From Nakamurella alba (GTDB lineage Bacteria; Actinomycetota; Actinomycetes; Mycobacteriales; Nakamurellaceae): 64,000 bases of DNA. Made by a program: the position numbers and the translations under genes. Under the pieces are notes generated by a model. It did not search any database and was not told the origin of the DNA. It worked only from the letters and a program-made list of their open reading frames with translations. The stretch spans positions 310,001-374,000 of the forward strand of contig NZ_WLYK01000001.1 of assembly GCF_009707545.1 (NCBI RefSeq), read 5' to 3'. This document shows, piece after piece, positions 33,515-40,941 of this stretch (its first letter is position 1; every line of letters starts with the position of its first letter).

Positions 33515-33747
33515 CTTAGGAGTCGGGCAGGACTGCCGGATCGGAGCGGTAGGTCCGGCTCCCGTCGTGGTGGGCCAACCTCAGGAGTCGGGGCAGGCCT
33601 GCCGGATCGCGGTGATCCGCCGGCTCCCGCGGTGGTGGGCCGACCTCAGGAGTCGGGGCAGGCCTGCCGGATCGGAGCGGTGGGGCCGGCTCCCACTGTG
33701 CGGTGTGCGACCCTCAGGTGTCGAGGCAGGCCTGCCGGATCGGAGCC
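33515..33747 (-). repeat. 65-68-bp tandem repeat copying the 3' end of the FAD oxidase gene
   Basis: Units start at 33515, 33580, 33645 and 33713 (plus coordinates). The last is the real gene end. Read on the minus strand, the copy at 33645 would encode APIRQACPDS then stop, nearly the gene's own APIRQACLDT then stop. The remaining part of each unit, with a CGGGAGCCGGC-type block, is also shared. Confidence 0.85.
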
Positions 33748-35213
33748 GCATCGGCCAGCACCCCGGCCGGGTCGTAGGTCGCGGCAAGTGTGGCCAGCCG
33801 GCGCAGCGTCTCGGGGGAGTAGGTGCGGCGCACCTCGGCCGGTGCCGTCGAGGGCGCGAAGTTCGGCAGCCGACCGCACGATCGGGGCGCCAGAGCGGCG
33901 ATCAGTCCGTCGGCGTGATCGGCGACCGCCTGCATCAGTGGTGGCACCCCCAGCCCGATCAACGACACCAGGTACCGGGCGTCCCGGTGCGAGAAGGCGT
34001 CCGGGTGGGCCGGTGTCCGGGCGAGAGCGCCACCCAGGTGCCGGATCTCGACGAGCACCTGCGGGCAGTCGGCCTCCGGCCCGGCGGACCGGAGCACGGT
34101 CTCGACGTCGTCGGCGGTCAACTCGCGCAGGACCGAGGAGGCCTCGTGTCCCGGCATCGGGTCCACCGGGTCGGCGTGGATCAGTTCGAGCGCACCGTAG
34201 GGGAGCACGTCCATCCCGCCGAGCAGAACAGGTGCCAGGTCGAGCATCGGTGCGATGACCCGCCGCCCCTCGTCCGGATCGCCGAGCCACCCGAAGCGCA
34301 CCGCGACGGTGAGCCGGCCGGCCAGTTCGGCCGGGACGCCCGGCATCGGTGGGAGCCGGACCAGGGCGACGGAACTGGTGCCCTGCTCCGGCAGTCCGGC
34401 GGTCCAGTCGCGCCAGGCGTGCAGCACGCGTGCCGCGTGCGAGCCGTCCAGGTGGATCGCACCGCCGAAGAAGGTGCTGACCCTGGGCAACCGGAGCTCC
34501 ACGGCGACGACGATGCCCGCGACGCCCTTGCCGCCGCGCAAGGCCCAGAACAGGGCCGGGTTCTCGACCGTCGAGGCCCGGCGCATCTCGCCGTCACCGG
34601 TCACCACGTCGAAGGCGAGGACGTGGTCGGACCCGAGGCCGAGGGTGCGGACGAACGGCCCGATCCCACCACCGGTGAGGAATCCGACGACGCCCACGTG
34701 CGGGGAGGACCCGGCGGGGGCCGCAAGCCCGAGCGGTGAGGCGGCGGCCATCACCTCGTTCCACCGCACGCCGGCTCCCACCCGGGCGGTGCCGTCCGGG
34801 CGCACCTCCAGCTCGTCGAGCCGGCCGGTGTGGATCAGCAGGGTGGGTGCGCTCCCCGGGACGGCGCCGTGTCCGGTGAGGCGGACCGCGACGGACAGGG
34901 CATGCACGCCGGCGAAGCGGACGGCCGCGGCGATGTCCGCCGGACCGTCGACCACGGCCACTGCGGCCGCATCGGCCGGCACCGCCAGATTCCAGGGGGT
35001 GGCCATCGCCGCGAAATCGGGGTCGCCGGGCATCAGCAGGTCCCCGTCGAGCATCGATCGGAGCTCGCCGAACGGGATCGGGCCCGACGTGGGTACGACG
35101 TCGTTCCGGGACGCGGGGGTCGGTGCGATCCCGACCGGCGCGGCCGGCTCGGTGGATCGGGGACGGCCGGGTCCGGGCAGTTCGGGTGAGGCGTGGGTGG
35201 GGAAGGTGGTCAC
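33714..35213 (-). CDS. FAD-linked oxidase (BBE/berberine-bridge-like, PCMH-type FAD domain)
   Basis: This 499-residue flavoprotein oxidase/dehydrogenase has an N-terminal FAD domain with IAAAVRFAGVHALSVAVRLTGHG (flavin-binding and attachment region; the usual His is seen in TGHG), VGAGVRWNEVMAAA and GGGIGPFVRTLGLGSDHVLA. A substrate domain and a C-terminal FAD contact follow (APSTAPAEVRRTYSPETLRRLATLAATYDP, a BBE-like tail with Asp-Pro but no NxN motif). GTG 35213 has a GGAG site upstream. Its 3' end is copied in the downstream tandem repeat. It is divergent from the 43-codon gene and near the SARP gene, so a specialised-metabolism role is possible. Confidence 0.87.
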   Translation of the reverse strand: MTTFPTHASPELPGPGRPRSTEPAAPVGIAPTPASRNDVVPTSGPIPFGELRSMLDGDLLMPGDPDFAAMATPWNLAVPADAAAVAVVDGPADIAAAVRFAGVHALSVAVRLTGHGAVPGSAPTLLIHTGRLDELEVRPDGTARVGAGVRWNEVMAAASPLGLAAPAGSSPHVGVVGFLTGGGIGPFVRTLGLGSDHVLAFDVVTGDGEMRRASTVENPALFWALRGGKGVAGIVVAVELRLPRVSTFFGGAIHLDGSHAARVLHAWRDWTAGLPEQGTSSVALVRLPPMPGVPAELAGRLTVAVRFGWLGDPDEGRRVIAPMLDLAPVLLGGMDVLPYGALELIHADPVDPMPGHEASSVLRELTADDVETVLRSAGPEADCPQVLVEIRHLGGALARTPAHPDAFSHRDARYLVSLIGLGVPPLMQAVADHADGLIAALAPRSCGRLPNFAPSTAPAEVRRTYSPETLRRLATLAATYDPAGVLADAAPIRQACLDT

Positions 35214-35608
35214 GAGGTGCTCCGGGTGGGTCGGTGGCGGGCCCGGCGGCTCCCGTCGGACCGACGCCGCTGGGCGTCCTGCAGAGCATCCGGCTCGTCC
35301 CTTGGGCCGTACTTGGAAGCAGCTTGTGCGCGAGCGGATACGCAGCGTGCGGCCGAACGGAGTTTGCTTCACTCGTTCGGAGGAAGCTGGCGAGGAATGT
35401 CGGATTCGGCGTGATGCCATCGGCAACCGGCCGTCACCATTGCAGTACGCCGGAGAACCGGACAGGCCACACCGGCCCGACGAGCTCCTCGTACCGGCCG
35501 GACATCACGGTCGACCACCCGGTCGATCCACCGGCCGCACGACCACCGGCACGTACGACCACCGGCATCCCGCCGACCACCAGCACTCCGCCACGAGAGG
35601 ACACGACG
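35214..35608. other. 395-bp divergent control region
   Basis: No gene is seen. It separates the FAD oxidase (minus) from the 43-codon gene (plus). An inverted repeat, CCGAACG-g-AGT at 35353-35363 and ACTCGTTCGG at 35371-35380, has one bulged base and a 7-nt loop; it could be an operator or RNA hairpin. Two CGACCACCGGCA-type direct repeats lie at about 35548-35571. Confidence 0.45.
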
Positions 35609-35740
35609 ATGGCGACCATCCTCGAGCAGACCCCCGCCCGCACCGGACTCGGCCGCGCCCTGGCGAAGATCGTCCAGAACCGCCGCGATCGCCAGGAAGC
35701 CGCAATCCGCAGCGCGGTCCAGGCGATCCGCGTCCGCTGA
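35609..35740 (+). CDS. Small basic 43-residue protein
   Basis: The frame MATILEQTPARTGLGRALAK and onward encodes 43 residues with nine Arg and one Lys, and a likely amphipathic helix (RALAKIVQNRRDRQEAAIRSAVQAI). A GAGAGG site lies about 9 bases before the ATG and the stop is followed by a tandem array. I recognise no family. It is divergent from the FAD oxidase gene with a large control region between. It could be a regulatory peptide or small DNA/RNA-binding protein, but this is speculation. Confidence 0.5.
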   Translation: MATILEQTPARTGLGRALAKIVQNRRDRQEAAIRSAVQAIRVR

Positions 35741-35769
35741 TTCCCTCGTGCCGACCATTCTCGGCTCAC

Positions 35770-35960
35770 CCCGGCCGGGGTCCCAGCAGAGCCTCCGGTG
35801 CCGCTGACCTCCCGGCCTTGCCTGGCCGGGGACCCCAGCCGGCCCTCCGGTGCCGCTGACCTTCGGGCCCTTCCCGGCCGGGATGCCGGCAGACCCTCCG
35901 TGCCGCTGTCCTTTCGGCCCTCCGTGCCGTTGGCCTTCCGGCCGGCCGGGGTGCGGCCGG
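35770..35960. repeat. Imperfect ~50-bp tandem repeat after the small gene
   Basis: Three to four degenerate units share CCGGCCGGG...CCTCCGGTGCCGCTGACCTTCGG. The GCTGA elements at about 35803 and 35855 resemble the end of the small gene (CGTCCGCTGATTCCCTCG). The core CTCCGG-n4-GCTGACC-TTCGG is also the core of the 2431-2560 array (CTCCGG-n5-GCTGACCC-TTCGG). Confidence 0.7.
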
Positions 35961-35990
35961 CTCGAGCCGGGGCCTGACCGGGCCGACCCG

Positions 35991-36410
35991 TCAGCTGGGC
36001 CAGGTCGCCAGGCAGAAGGGATGCCCGGCCGGGTCCAGCAGGACCGTCCACTTCCCCTCTCCGGGCTGGAACTCCGGCTCGGTGGCCCCGAGCTCCAGTG
36101 CTCGTGCCGTGGCCGCCGGGATGTCGGCGACGTTGAGGTCGAGGTGGAACTGCTTGCCACCGTCCGGGTCCGGCCACGCCGGCGGACGATGTCCTTCCAC
36201 CCGGCCGAACCCCAGTGCCGGTCCGCTCTCCCCGGCGAGCATCACGGCGTCGTCGTCCTGGTAGCTCACGGTCAGGCCGAGCAACTCGGCATAGAAAGTG
36301 GCGGTCGGTCCCGGATCCGCACAGTCGATGGTGAACATGGCGAGCGTCGGCGTCGCCGGTCCTGCCTTCGCTGTGGTGGTTGCCTTCTCGGACTTCTCTG
36401 ATGCGGTCAT
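35991..36410 (-). CDS. VOC family (glyoxalase/bleomycin-resistance-like) protein
   Basis: This 139-residue protein has one vicinal-oxygen-chelate domain. After a Lys/Thr-rich N-terminal tail of about 25 residues, the fold reads LAMFTIDCADPGPTATFYAELLGL, then QFHLDLNVADIPAATARALELGA and GKWTVLLDPAGHPFCLATWP, typical of actinobacterial VOC proteins of the Glyoxalase_6 group. Potential metal ligands (His in HLDL) are present. ATG 36410 begins MTASEKSEK. Enzymatic role unknown. It is divergent from the DUF3817 gene. Confidence 0.87.
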   Translation of the reverse strand: MTASEKSEKATTTAKAGPATPTLAMFTIDCADPGPTATFYAELLGLTVSYQDDDAVMLAGESGPALGFGRVEGHRPPAWPDPDGGKQFHLDLNVADIPAATARALELGATEPEFQPGEGKWTVLLDPAGHPFCLATWPS

Positions 36411-36539
36411 GGCTCCGACGGTAGGTCCGGCCCCGCCCGGCGGTCTTGAACAAACGCGACAAGTTCCCGGATCCGGGGCGACGATGCTCACCCTCCGGGA
36501 GTGCCGGAGCAGGTCCCGGCCCTGGATAGCGTGAGCCGT

Positions 36540-36992
36540 ATGGGTCCGTTGATGCTGTTCCGCCGGGTGGCCGTGGCCGAGGCGATCACCTGGGTGCTGC
36601 TGCTGATCGGGATGTTCCTCAAGTACGTGACCCGGACGACCGACCTCGGTGTCTCGATCTTCGGCATGGTGCACGGCATCGTCTTCGTCGCCTACTGCGT
36701 GGTCACCGTGCTCGTCTGGGTCGACCAGCGCTGGCCGGCCGGCCGCGGGCTCCTCGCCCTCTTCTGCGCGATCCCACCCCTGCTCACCCTCTGGTTCGAC
36801 CGGCGGGCCGAACGCCGCGGCCACCTCGCTCGGACCTGGCGTCTACGTGAGGACGGCACCGCGGTCCGCGCGCCGGAGCGTGTCGTCCGCTGGCTGCTGG
36901 TCCGCCCGCTGCGTGGTGCGCTGGTCGGGGTGCTGACCGTCGCCGCCCTGACCGGTGTCGCCCTCGTCGTCGGCCCGCCCGCCTCTTCCTGA
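36540..36992 (+). CDS. DUF3817 family membrane protein
   Basis: This 150-residue integral membrane protein has three N-terminal helices in the DUF3817 pattern (MGPLMLFRRVAVAEAITWVLLL, GVSIFGMVHGIVFVAYCVV, GRGLLALFCAIPPLLTLWF), followed by a charged cytoplasmic segment (RRAERRGHLARTWRL) and a fourth hydrophobic segment (RGALVGVLTVAALTGVALVV). ATG 36540 begins at MGPLM, as is usual for the family. Function unknown. Confidence 0.82.
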   Translation: MGPLMLFRRVAVAEAITWVLLLIGMFLKYVTRTTDLGVSIFGMVHGIVFVAYCVVTVLVWVDQRWPAGRGLLALFCAIPPLLTLWFDRRAERRGHLARTWRLREDGTAVRAPERVVRWLLVRPLRGALVGVLTVAALTGVALVVGPPASS

Positions 36993-37105
36993 CACCGGCC
37001 CGGGTCACCCCGGTGCGCTCCTCGTTCCGGTCCGTCCCGGGCACTCCGGGGGATCCGCGCGAGTGGCTCCGGCCGACCAGCGCCGCACCCGCGCACAACC
37101 ACGGG

Positions 37106-39163
37106 TCAGTGCGGTTCGGGCAGTACCTCGTCCACCACCGGCCGCGTCCGGCGCCTGCCGGCCATCAGCCCGGAATCGGCGAGCAGCACCAGATCCCAGA
37201 GGTCACCTGCTCGCCCATGGGCGACCCCGTGCGACACGGTGATCGGCGCCGGCAGGGCGTCGAGGTCGACGGCCACCTCCGTCATCAGCCCGTCGGGCAG
37301 CGGCTCCCTGGACACCACGACGAACTCGTCGCCGCCGACCCGCGCGATCACCGCGCCGGGCGGCACACTCCGGCGAAGGATGAGAGCCAGGCCGGCCAGG
37401 CACCGGTCCCCACCGTGGTGGCCGTTGCGGTCGTTGACCAGCTTGAAGTTGTCGACGTCCAGGATCATCACGTCGACCGGGGCCGAGGGATCCCAGCCGG
37501 ACACGGTGGCGTCCAGTCCCCGCCGGTTCGACATGCCGGTCAGCGGGTCGGTCACCGCGAGCTCGGCGAGGATCCGCCGGCTCCGGGCGTCCGACCGGCA
37601 CAGTCGTCCGAACCACGCCCCGGTCGCGATCACGGCGGCGGCCTGGACCAGGTGCAGCACCACGATCATCGACTGCGTCGGCGGCCGCACGATGTCGACG
37701 CCGATCTGCAGCAGGACCAGGTAGGCGTAGATCGCGATGTTGGTCCGTGGACCCAGGTACCGCGCGATCAACAGCACCGGCAGCACCCAGATCGCGGTCC
37801 CCACGGATGCGTCCGCGGTCGTCTCCCGGGTGGCCGAGATCAGCGACAGGATCACCAGCGACACCCAGACCGCGGGGGTGATCGTCGTGCGCACCGGTCC
37901 GGGCCGCAGCAGGAAGCCGACCAGCAGTGCATCGAACAACAGCGCGACACCGATCACCACCGGGGAGGTGCCCTGCACCTGGCCGTCCGGCCGCACCAGG
38001 GTGCCGACGATGCCGATGGCGCCGAACCACGCGGCCAGTCCGGCGTAGCGCACCCGATCACCGAGCGGGGTCACGTGCCGGGGCGGCAGCGGTTCGGTGG
38101 TACCGGGGACCGGGTCCGGCTCCCCGATCTCCTGCGCGTCCGGCCGGGAGTGGTCCGTGCCGGCCGGTGCCGACGGCGCCGGGGCAGCGGCGTCCCCGGC
38201 GGTGAAGGGGGTCCCGCCCGGCTCTGTCGGAGCGCCGGTCGATGCCCTCGCAGCGCCTGCCGATGCCGCCTCGACGCGCCCGCGGCGCTCGGACTTGATC
38301 CGGTAGAGATCGGCATCGGCCGCGACGATCAGCGCGTGCAGGTCCATCAGGCTGCTGCAGTCGGTGGCGGTGGCCGCGCCGACACTGGCCGCGAGGGGTG
38401 GTGTCTCCGCCAGCGCGGCGGACACGGTCGCGAACGGCGCGGTCGCACCGGCGACCACCGCGATCATCTCGTCGCCGCCGATCCGGGCGACCAACCCGTC
38501 CGGCCCGACCGCGCCCCGCATCCGGGTCACCGTCTCCACGATCGCCCGGTCGCCCGCGGCGTGGCCGTGCCGGTCGTTGATCGACTTCAACCCGTCGAGG
38601 TCGACGGCGATCAGCGCTACCGACCCGTCCGACCGGTCCGCGAGCCGGAGGAAGGCCTCCTCGAGGCCCCGCCGGTTGAGCGCACCGGTCAGCCGGTCCG
38701 TGCGCGCGGCCGTCCGGAGCGCCGCCAGGCCCACCTCCGTGTCCCGGCTCAGTCGCCGGGCGATCACCGCGGCGCCGACCACCGCGCCGGCGACGGTGGC
38801 GAAGGCGATCGACGCCGAGATCGCGGTCGCCCCGTGCCGGGCGGCACCGAGCACGCAGGTCGTCGCCGTCGCCAGCACGGCGAGCGCGGCCTGGATGACG
38901 AACAGTCGGCGGTGCGCCGCGGCGGCGACGACCGTCGGCAGCACCCAGAGCACGCTCCAGCCGACCGGTGACAGCGTCTGGCGGGTCAGGAATGCGCAGA
39001 TCAGCGGCAGCAGGTCGAGCAGGACCAGCAGCGTGACCGCCCCGGTCCGGCGGAACGGGCGCGAGTACACGGCGGTCGGTGCCGTGCTCGCGGCGAGCGA
39101 CCGGCGGAGGACGACCGGACGGATGCGGTGCAGGAGTGCGGCACCGGCAGGCCGTCGGCCCAT
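37106..39163 (-). CDS. Membrane-bound double-GGDEF diguanylate cyclase-like protein
   Basis: This 685-residue protein contains two complete modules in series: membrane helices (about 40-135) plus GGDEF domain 1 (about 155-300), then a Pro/Ala-rich linker, a second membrane region (about 365-520) plus GGDEF domain 2 (about 535-680). Domain 1 has DRLTGALNRRGLE and signature RIGGDEM; domain 2 has DPLTGMSNRRGLD and RVGGDEF. Domain 2 looks active for cyclic di-GMP synthesis; domain 1 has Met for Phe. The RxxD inhibitory site is not evident in either. Two MASE-like sensor regions in one chain is uncommon and suggests an internal duplication or gene fusion. Confidence 0.88.
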   Translation of the reverse strand: MGRRPAGAALLHRIRPVVLRRSLAASTAPTAVYSRPFRRTGAVTLLVLLDLLPLICAFLTRQTLSPVGWSVLWVLPTVVAAAAHRRLFVIQAALAVLATATTCVLGAARHGATAISASIAFATVAGAVVGAAVIARRLSRDTEVGLAALRTAARTDRLTGALNRRGLEEAFLRLADRSDGSVALIAVDLDGLKSINDRHGHAAGDRAIVETVTRMRGAVGPDGLVARIGGDEMIAVVAGATAPFATVSAALAETPPLAASVGAATATDCSSLMDLHALIVAADADLYRIKSERRGRVEAASAGAARASTGAPTEPGGTPFTAGDAAAPAPSAPAGTDHSRPDAQEIGEPDPVPGTTEPLPPRHVTPLGDRVRYAGLAAWFGAIGIVGTLVRPDGQVQGTSPVVIGVALLFDALLVGFLLRPGPVRTTITPAVWVSLVILSLISATRETTADASVGTAIWVLPVLLIARYLGPRTNIAIYAYLVLLQIGVDIVRPPTQSMIVVLHLVQAAAVIATGAWFGRLCRSDARSRRILAELAVTDPLTGMSNRRGLDATVSGWDPSAPVDVMILDVDNFKLVNDRNGHHGGDRCLAGLALILRRSVPPGAVIARVGGDEFVVVSREPLPDGLMTEVAVDLDALPAPITVSHGVAHGRAGDLWDLVLLADSGLMAGRRRTRPVVDEVLPEPH

Positions 39164-39453
39164 CCGTCCTCCTCACGCGTGCGCCCCGGAAGCCTTTCCG
39201 ACGCTCCCTGCTGGGGCACCGGATGGTCCGCGCCGACCCCGGATGGCCGACCGTCCCGGCCGACGATGCTACCAACGGGTGACCGCATCGCTCCTGATGG
39301 TGTGCCGTGCTCGGCCGGCTGTCGCACCGGACGCCGGGTCGTCACCGTGAGTGCGGTTCACCACAGCCCCCGGCGGAACCAGCTCACTTAGCTTTGCGCA
39401 ACAAGGAACTCACGTGATATCGCTGGAGCGTCCGGCCAGGAGAGGGGGAGTCG
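39164..39453. other. Divergent promoter region between double-GGDEF and MFS genes
   Basis: No gene is seen in these 290 bp. Near the MFS gene an 8-bp palindrome TTGCGCAA (39394-39401) lies in an A/T-richer patch (TTAGCTTTGCGCAACAAGG) about 55 bp before the start, a likely promoter/operator area. An AGAGGGGGAG ribosome-binding site precedes ATG 39454. Confidence 0.4.
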
Positions 39454-40941
39454 ATGGTGCTCAGCGCCCGACGCCCCGACGCCGTCGACATTCTCGGACC
39501 GGGCGGATCAGTCCCGACCACCGGCTCCCCGTCAGGCCGCGGACCCGGCCGCTTCACCGTCGCCGTCCTTGCCTTCGCCGGAATGTCGGCGGCATTCATG
39601 CAGACCTTGGTGGTCCCGATCCAGGCCGAGCTGCCGGCACTGCTCGGAACCAGCCGGGACGGCACCGCCTGGGTCATCACGGCCACCCTGCTGGTGGGTG
39701 CCGTGGTGATGCCGGTCGCCGGACGGCTGGGCGACATGTACGGCAAGCGCAAGGTCGTGGTCGGGCTGCTCGCCGTGCTGACCGTCGGGTCGGTGATCGC
39801 CGCACTGTCCACCTCGCTGGGCGTGCTGGTGGTCGGCCGTGGGCTGCAGGGCTGTGGCATCGCCGTCATCCCGCTCGGCATCTCCATCCTGCGCGACCTG
39901 CTGCCGCCCGACCGGCTGCCCGGTTCGGTGGCGCTGATCAGCGCCACACTCGGTGTCGGCGGCGCGCTCGGACTCCCGGTCAGCGCGTTCGTGGTCGGTC
40001 ACGCCGACTGGCACACCCTGTTCTGGGTGGCCGCCTGCCTGGCCACGCTCAACATCGCCCTTGTGCTGACCCTGGTCCCGGACAGCGGGGTCCGCTCACC
40101 GGCCCGGTTCGACGCGGTGGGCGCCGTCGGCCTGATGATCGGGTTGTCCGGTGTGCTGCTCGCCGTGTCGCAGGGCCGGGTCTGGGGCTGGCTCGGCCCG
40201 GCCACGCTCGGGGCCGGTGCCGGTGGTGTCGCGGTGCTGCTGCTCTGGGGCTGGTACGAGTTGCGCCGGTCGGCACCGATGGTGGACCTGCGGGTGGTCG
40301 CGCGGCGCCCGGTGCTGCTGACCAACCTCGCCTCGATCGCCATGGGCTTCGCCCTCTTCGCCAACCACGTCGGCCTGCCGCAGCTGCTGGAGCAGCCGCG
40401 CGACACCGGCGTCGGACTGGGGCTCTCGCTGATGTCGGCCAGCCTGGTGATGATGCCGTCCGGCGTCATGATGATCGCCATGTCGCCGGTGGCAGGGCGG
40501 CTGACCCGGGTCGTCGGTGCCCGGGTGCTGCTGATCGCCGGTGCCCTGGCCATCGCCGTCGCCTACGCGCTGCTGCTGGTGCTGGACCATTCGGTGGCGT
40601 CGCTGCTGGCGGCGAACCTGGTGGTGGGCATCGGGATCGGCCTCGGGTACGCAGCGATGCCGACGCTGATCATGCAGGCCGTGCCGGCCTCGGAGACGGC
40701 CGCCGCCAACGGCATCAACGCGCTGATGCGGTCCACCGGCACCGGGAGTGCGGCAGCGGTGATCGGCGCGGTGCTCGCCGCATGGTCCGTCGACCACGGC
40801 GGTCACCCGACGCCGACGGCGACCGCGTTCCAGGTCACCTTCGCCGCCGGTCTGGTGGCGGCAGTGCTCAGCGCCCTGCTGGCATGGGCAGTGCCGCGGC
40901 GGGAACGGAACTTCGACCGGGATCCCGCACTGCCCGGTTGA
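39454..40941 (+). CDS. MFS transporter, DHA2-like drug exporter
   Basis: This 495-residue transporter has about 14 hydrophobic segments. The first helix region AGMSAAFMQTLVVPIQAELP, motif A GRLGDMYGKRKVVV and motif C-like GVGGALGLPVSAFVVGHADW are typical of the DHA2 family of proton antiporters exporting drugs or dyes. Its 3' end overlaps the convergent GH2 gene by 74 bp. It has no adjacent regulator, and the substrate cannot be inferred. Confidence 0.87.
   Translation: MVLSARRPDAVDILGPGGSVPTTGSPSGRGPGRFTVAVLAFAGMSAAFMQTLVVPIQAELPALLGTSRDGTAWVITATLLVGAVVMPVAGRLGDMYGKRKVVVGLLAVLTVGSVIAALSTSLGVLVVGRGLQGCGIAVIPLGISILRDLLPPDRLPGSVALISATLGVGGALGLPVSAFVVGHADWHTLFWVAACLATLNIALVLTLVPDSGVRSPARFDAVGAVGLMIGLSGVLLAVSQGRVWGWLGPATLGAGAGGVAVLLLWGWYELRRSAPMVDLRVVARRPVLLTNLASIAMGFALFANHVGLPQLLEQPRDTGVGLGLSLMSASLVMMPSGVMMIAMSPVAGRLTRVVGARVLLIAGALAIAVAYALLLVLDHSVASLLAANLVVGIGIGLGYAAMPTLIMQAVPASETAAANGINALMRSTGTGSAAAVIGAVLAAWSVDHGGHPTPTATAFQVTFAAGLVAAVLSALLAWAVPRRERNFDRDPALPG

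Noticed and set aside
29667-34739. 1690-codon open frame on the plus strand
   Set aside because: It is antisense to the SARP regulator and FAD oxidase, both of which have clear domains. The translated composition (Gly/Arg/Gln/His-rich) is typical of a GC-rich shadow frame.
39394-39401. TTGCGCAA as a defined operator of the DHA2-like transporter
   Set aside because: The palindrome is only 8 bp, no adjacent regulator gene exists, and flanking bases are not symmetric, so it is mentioned only within the intergenic region.
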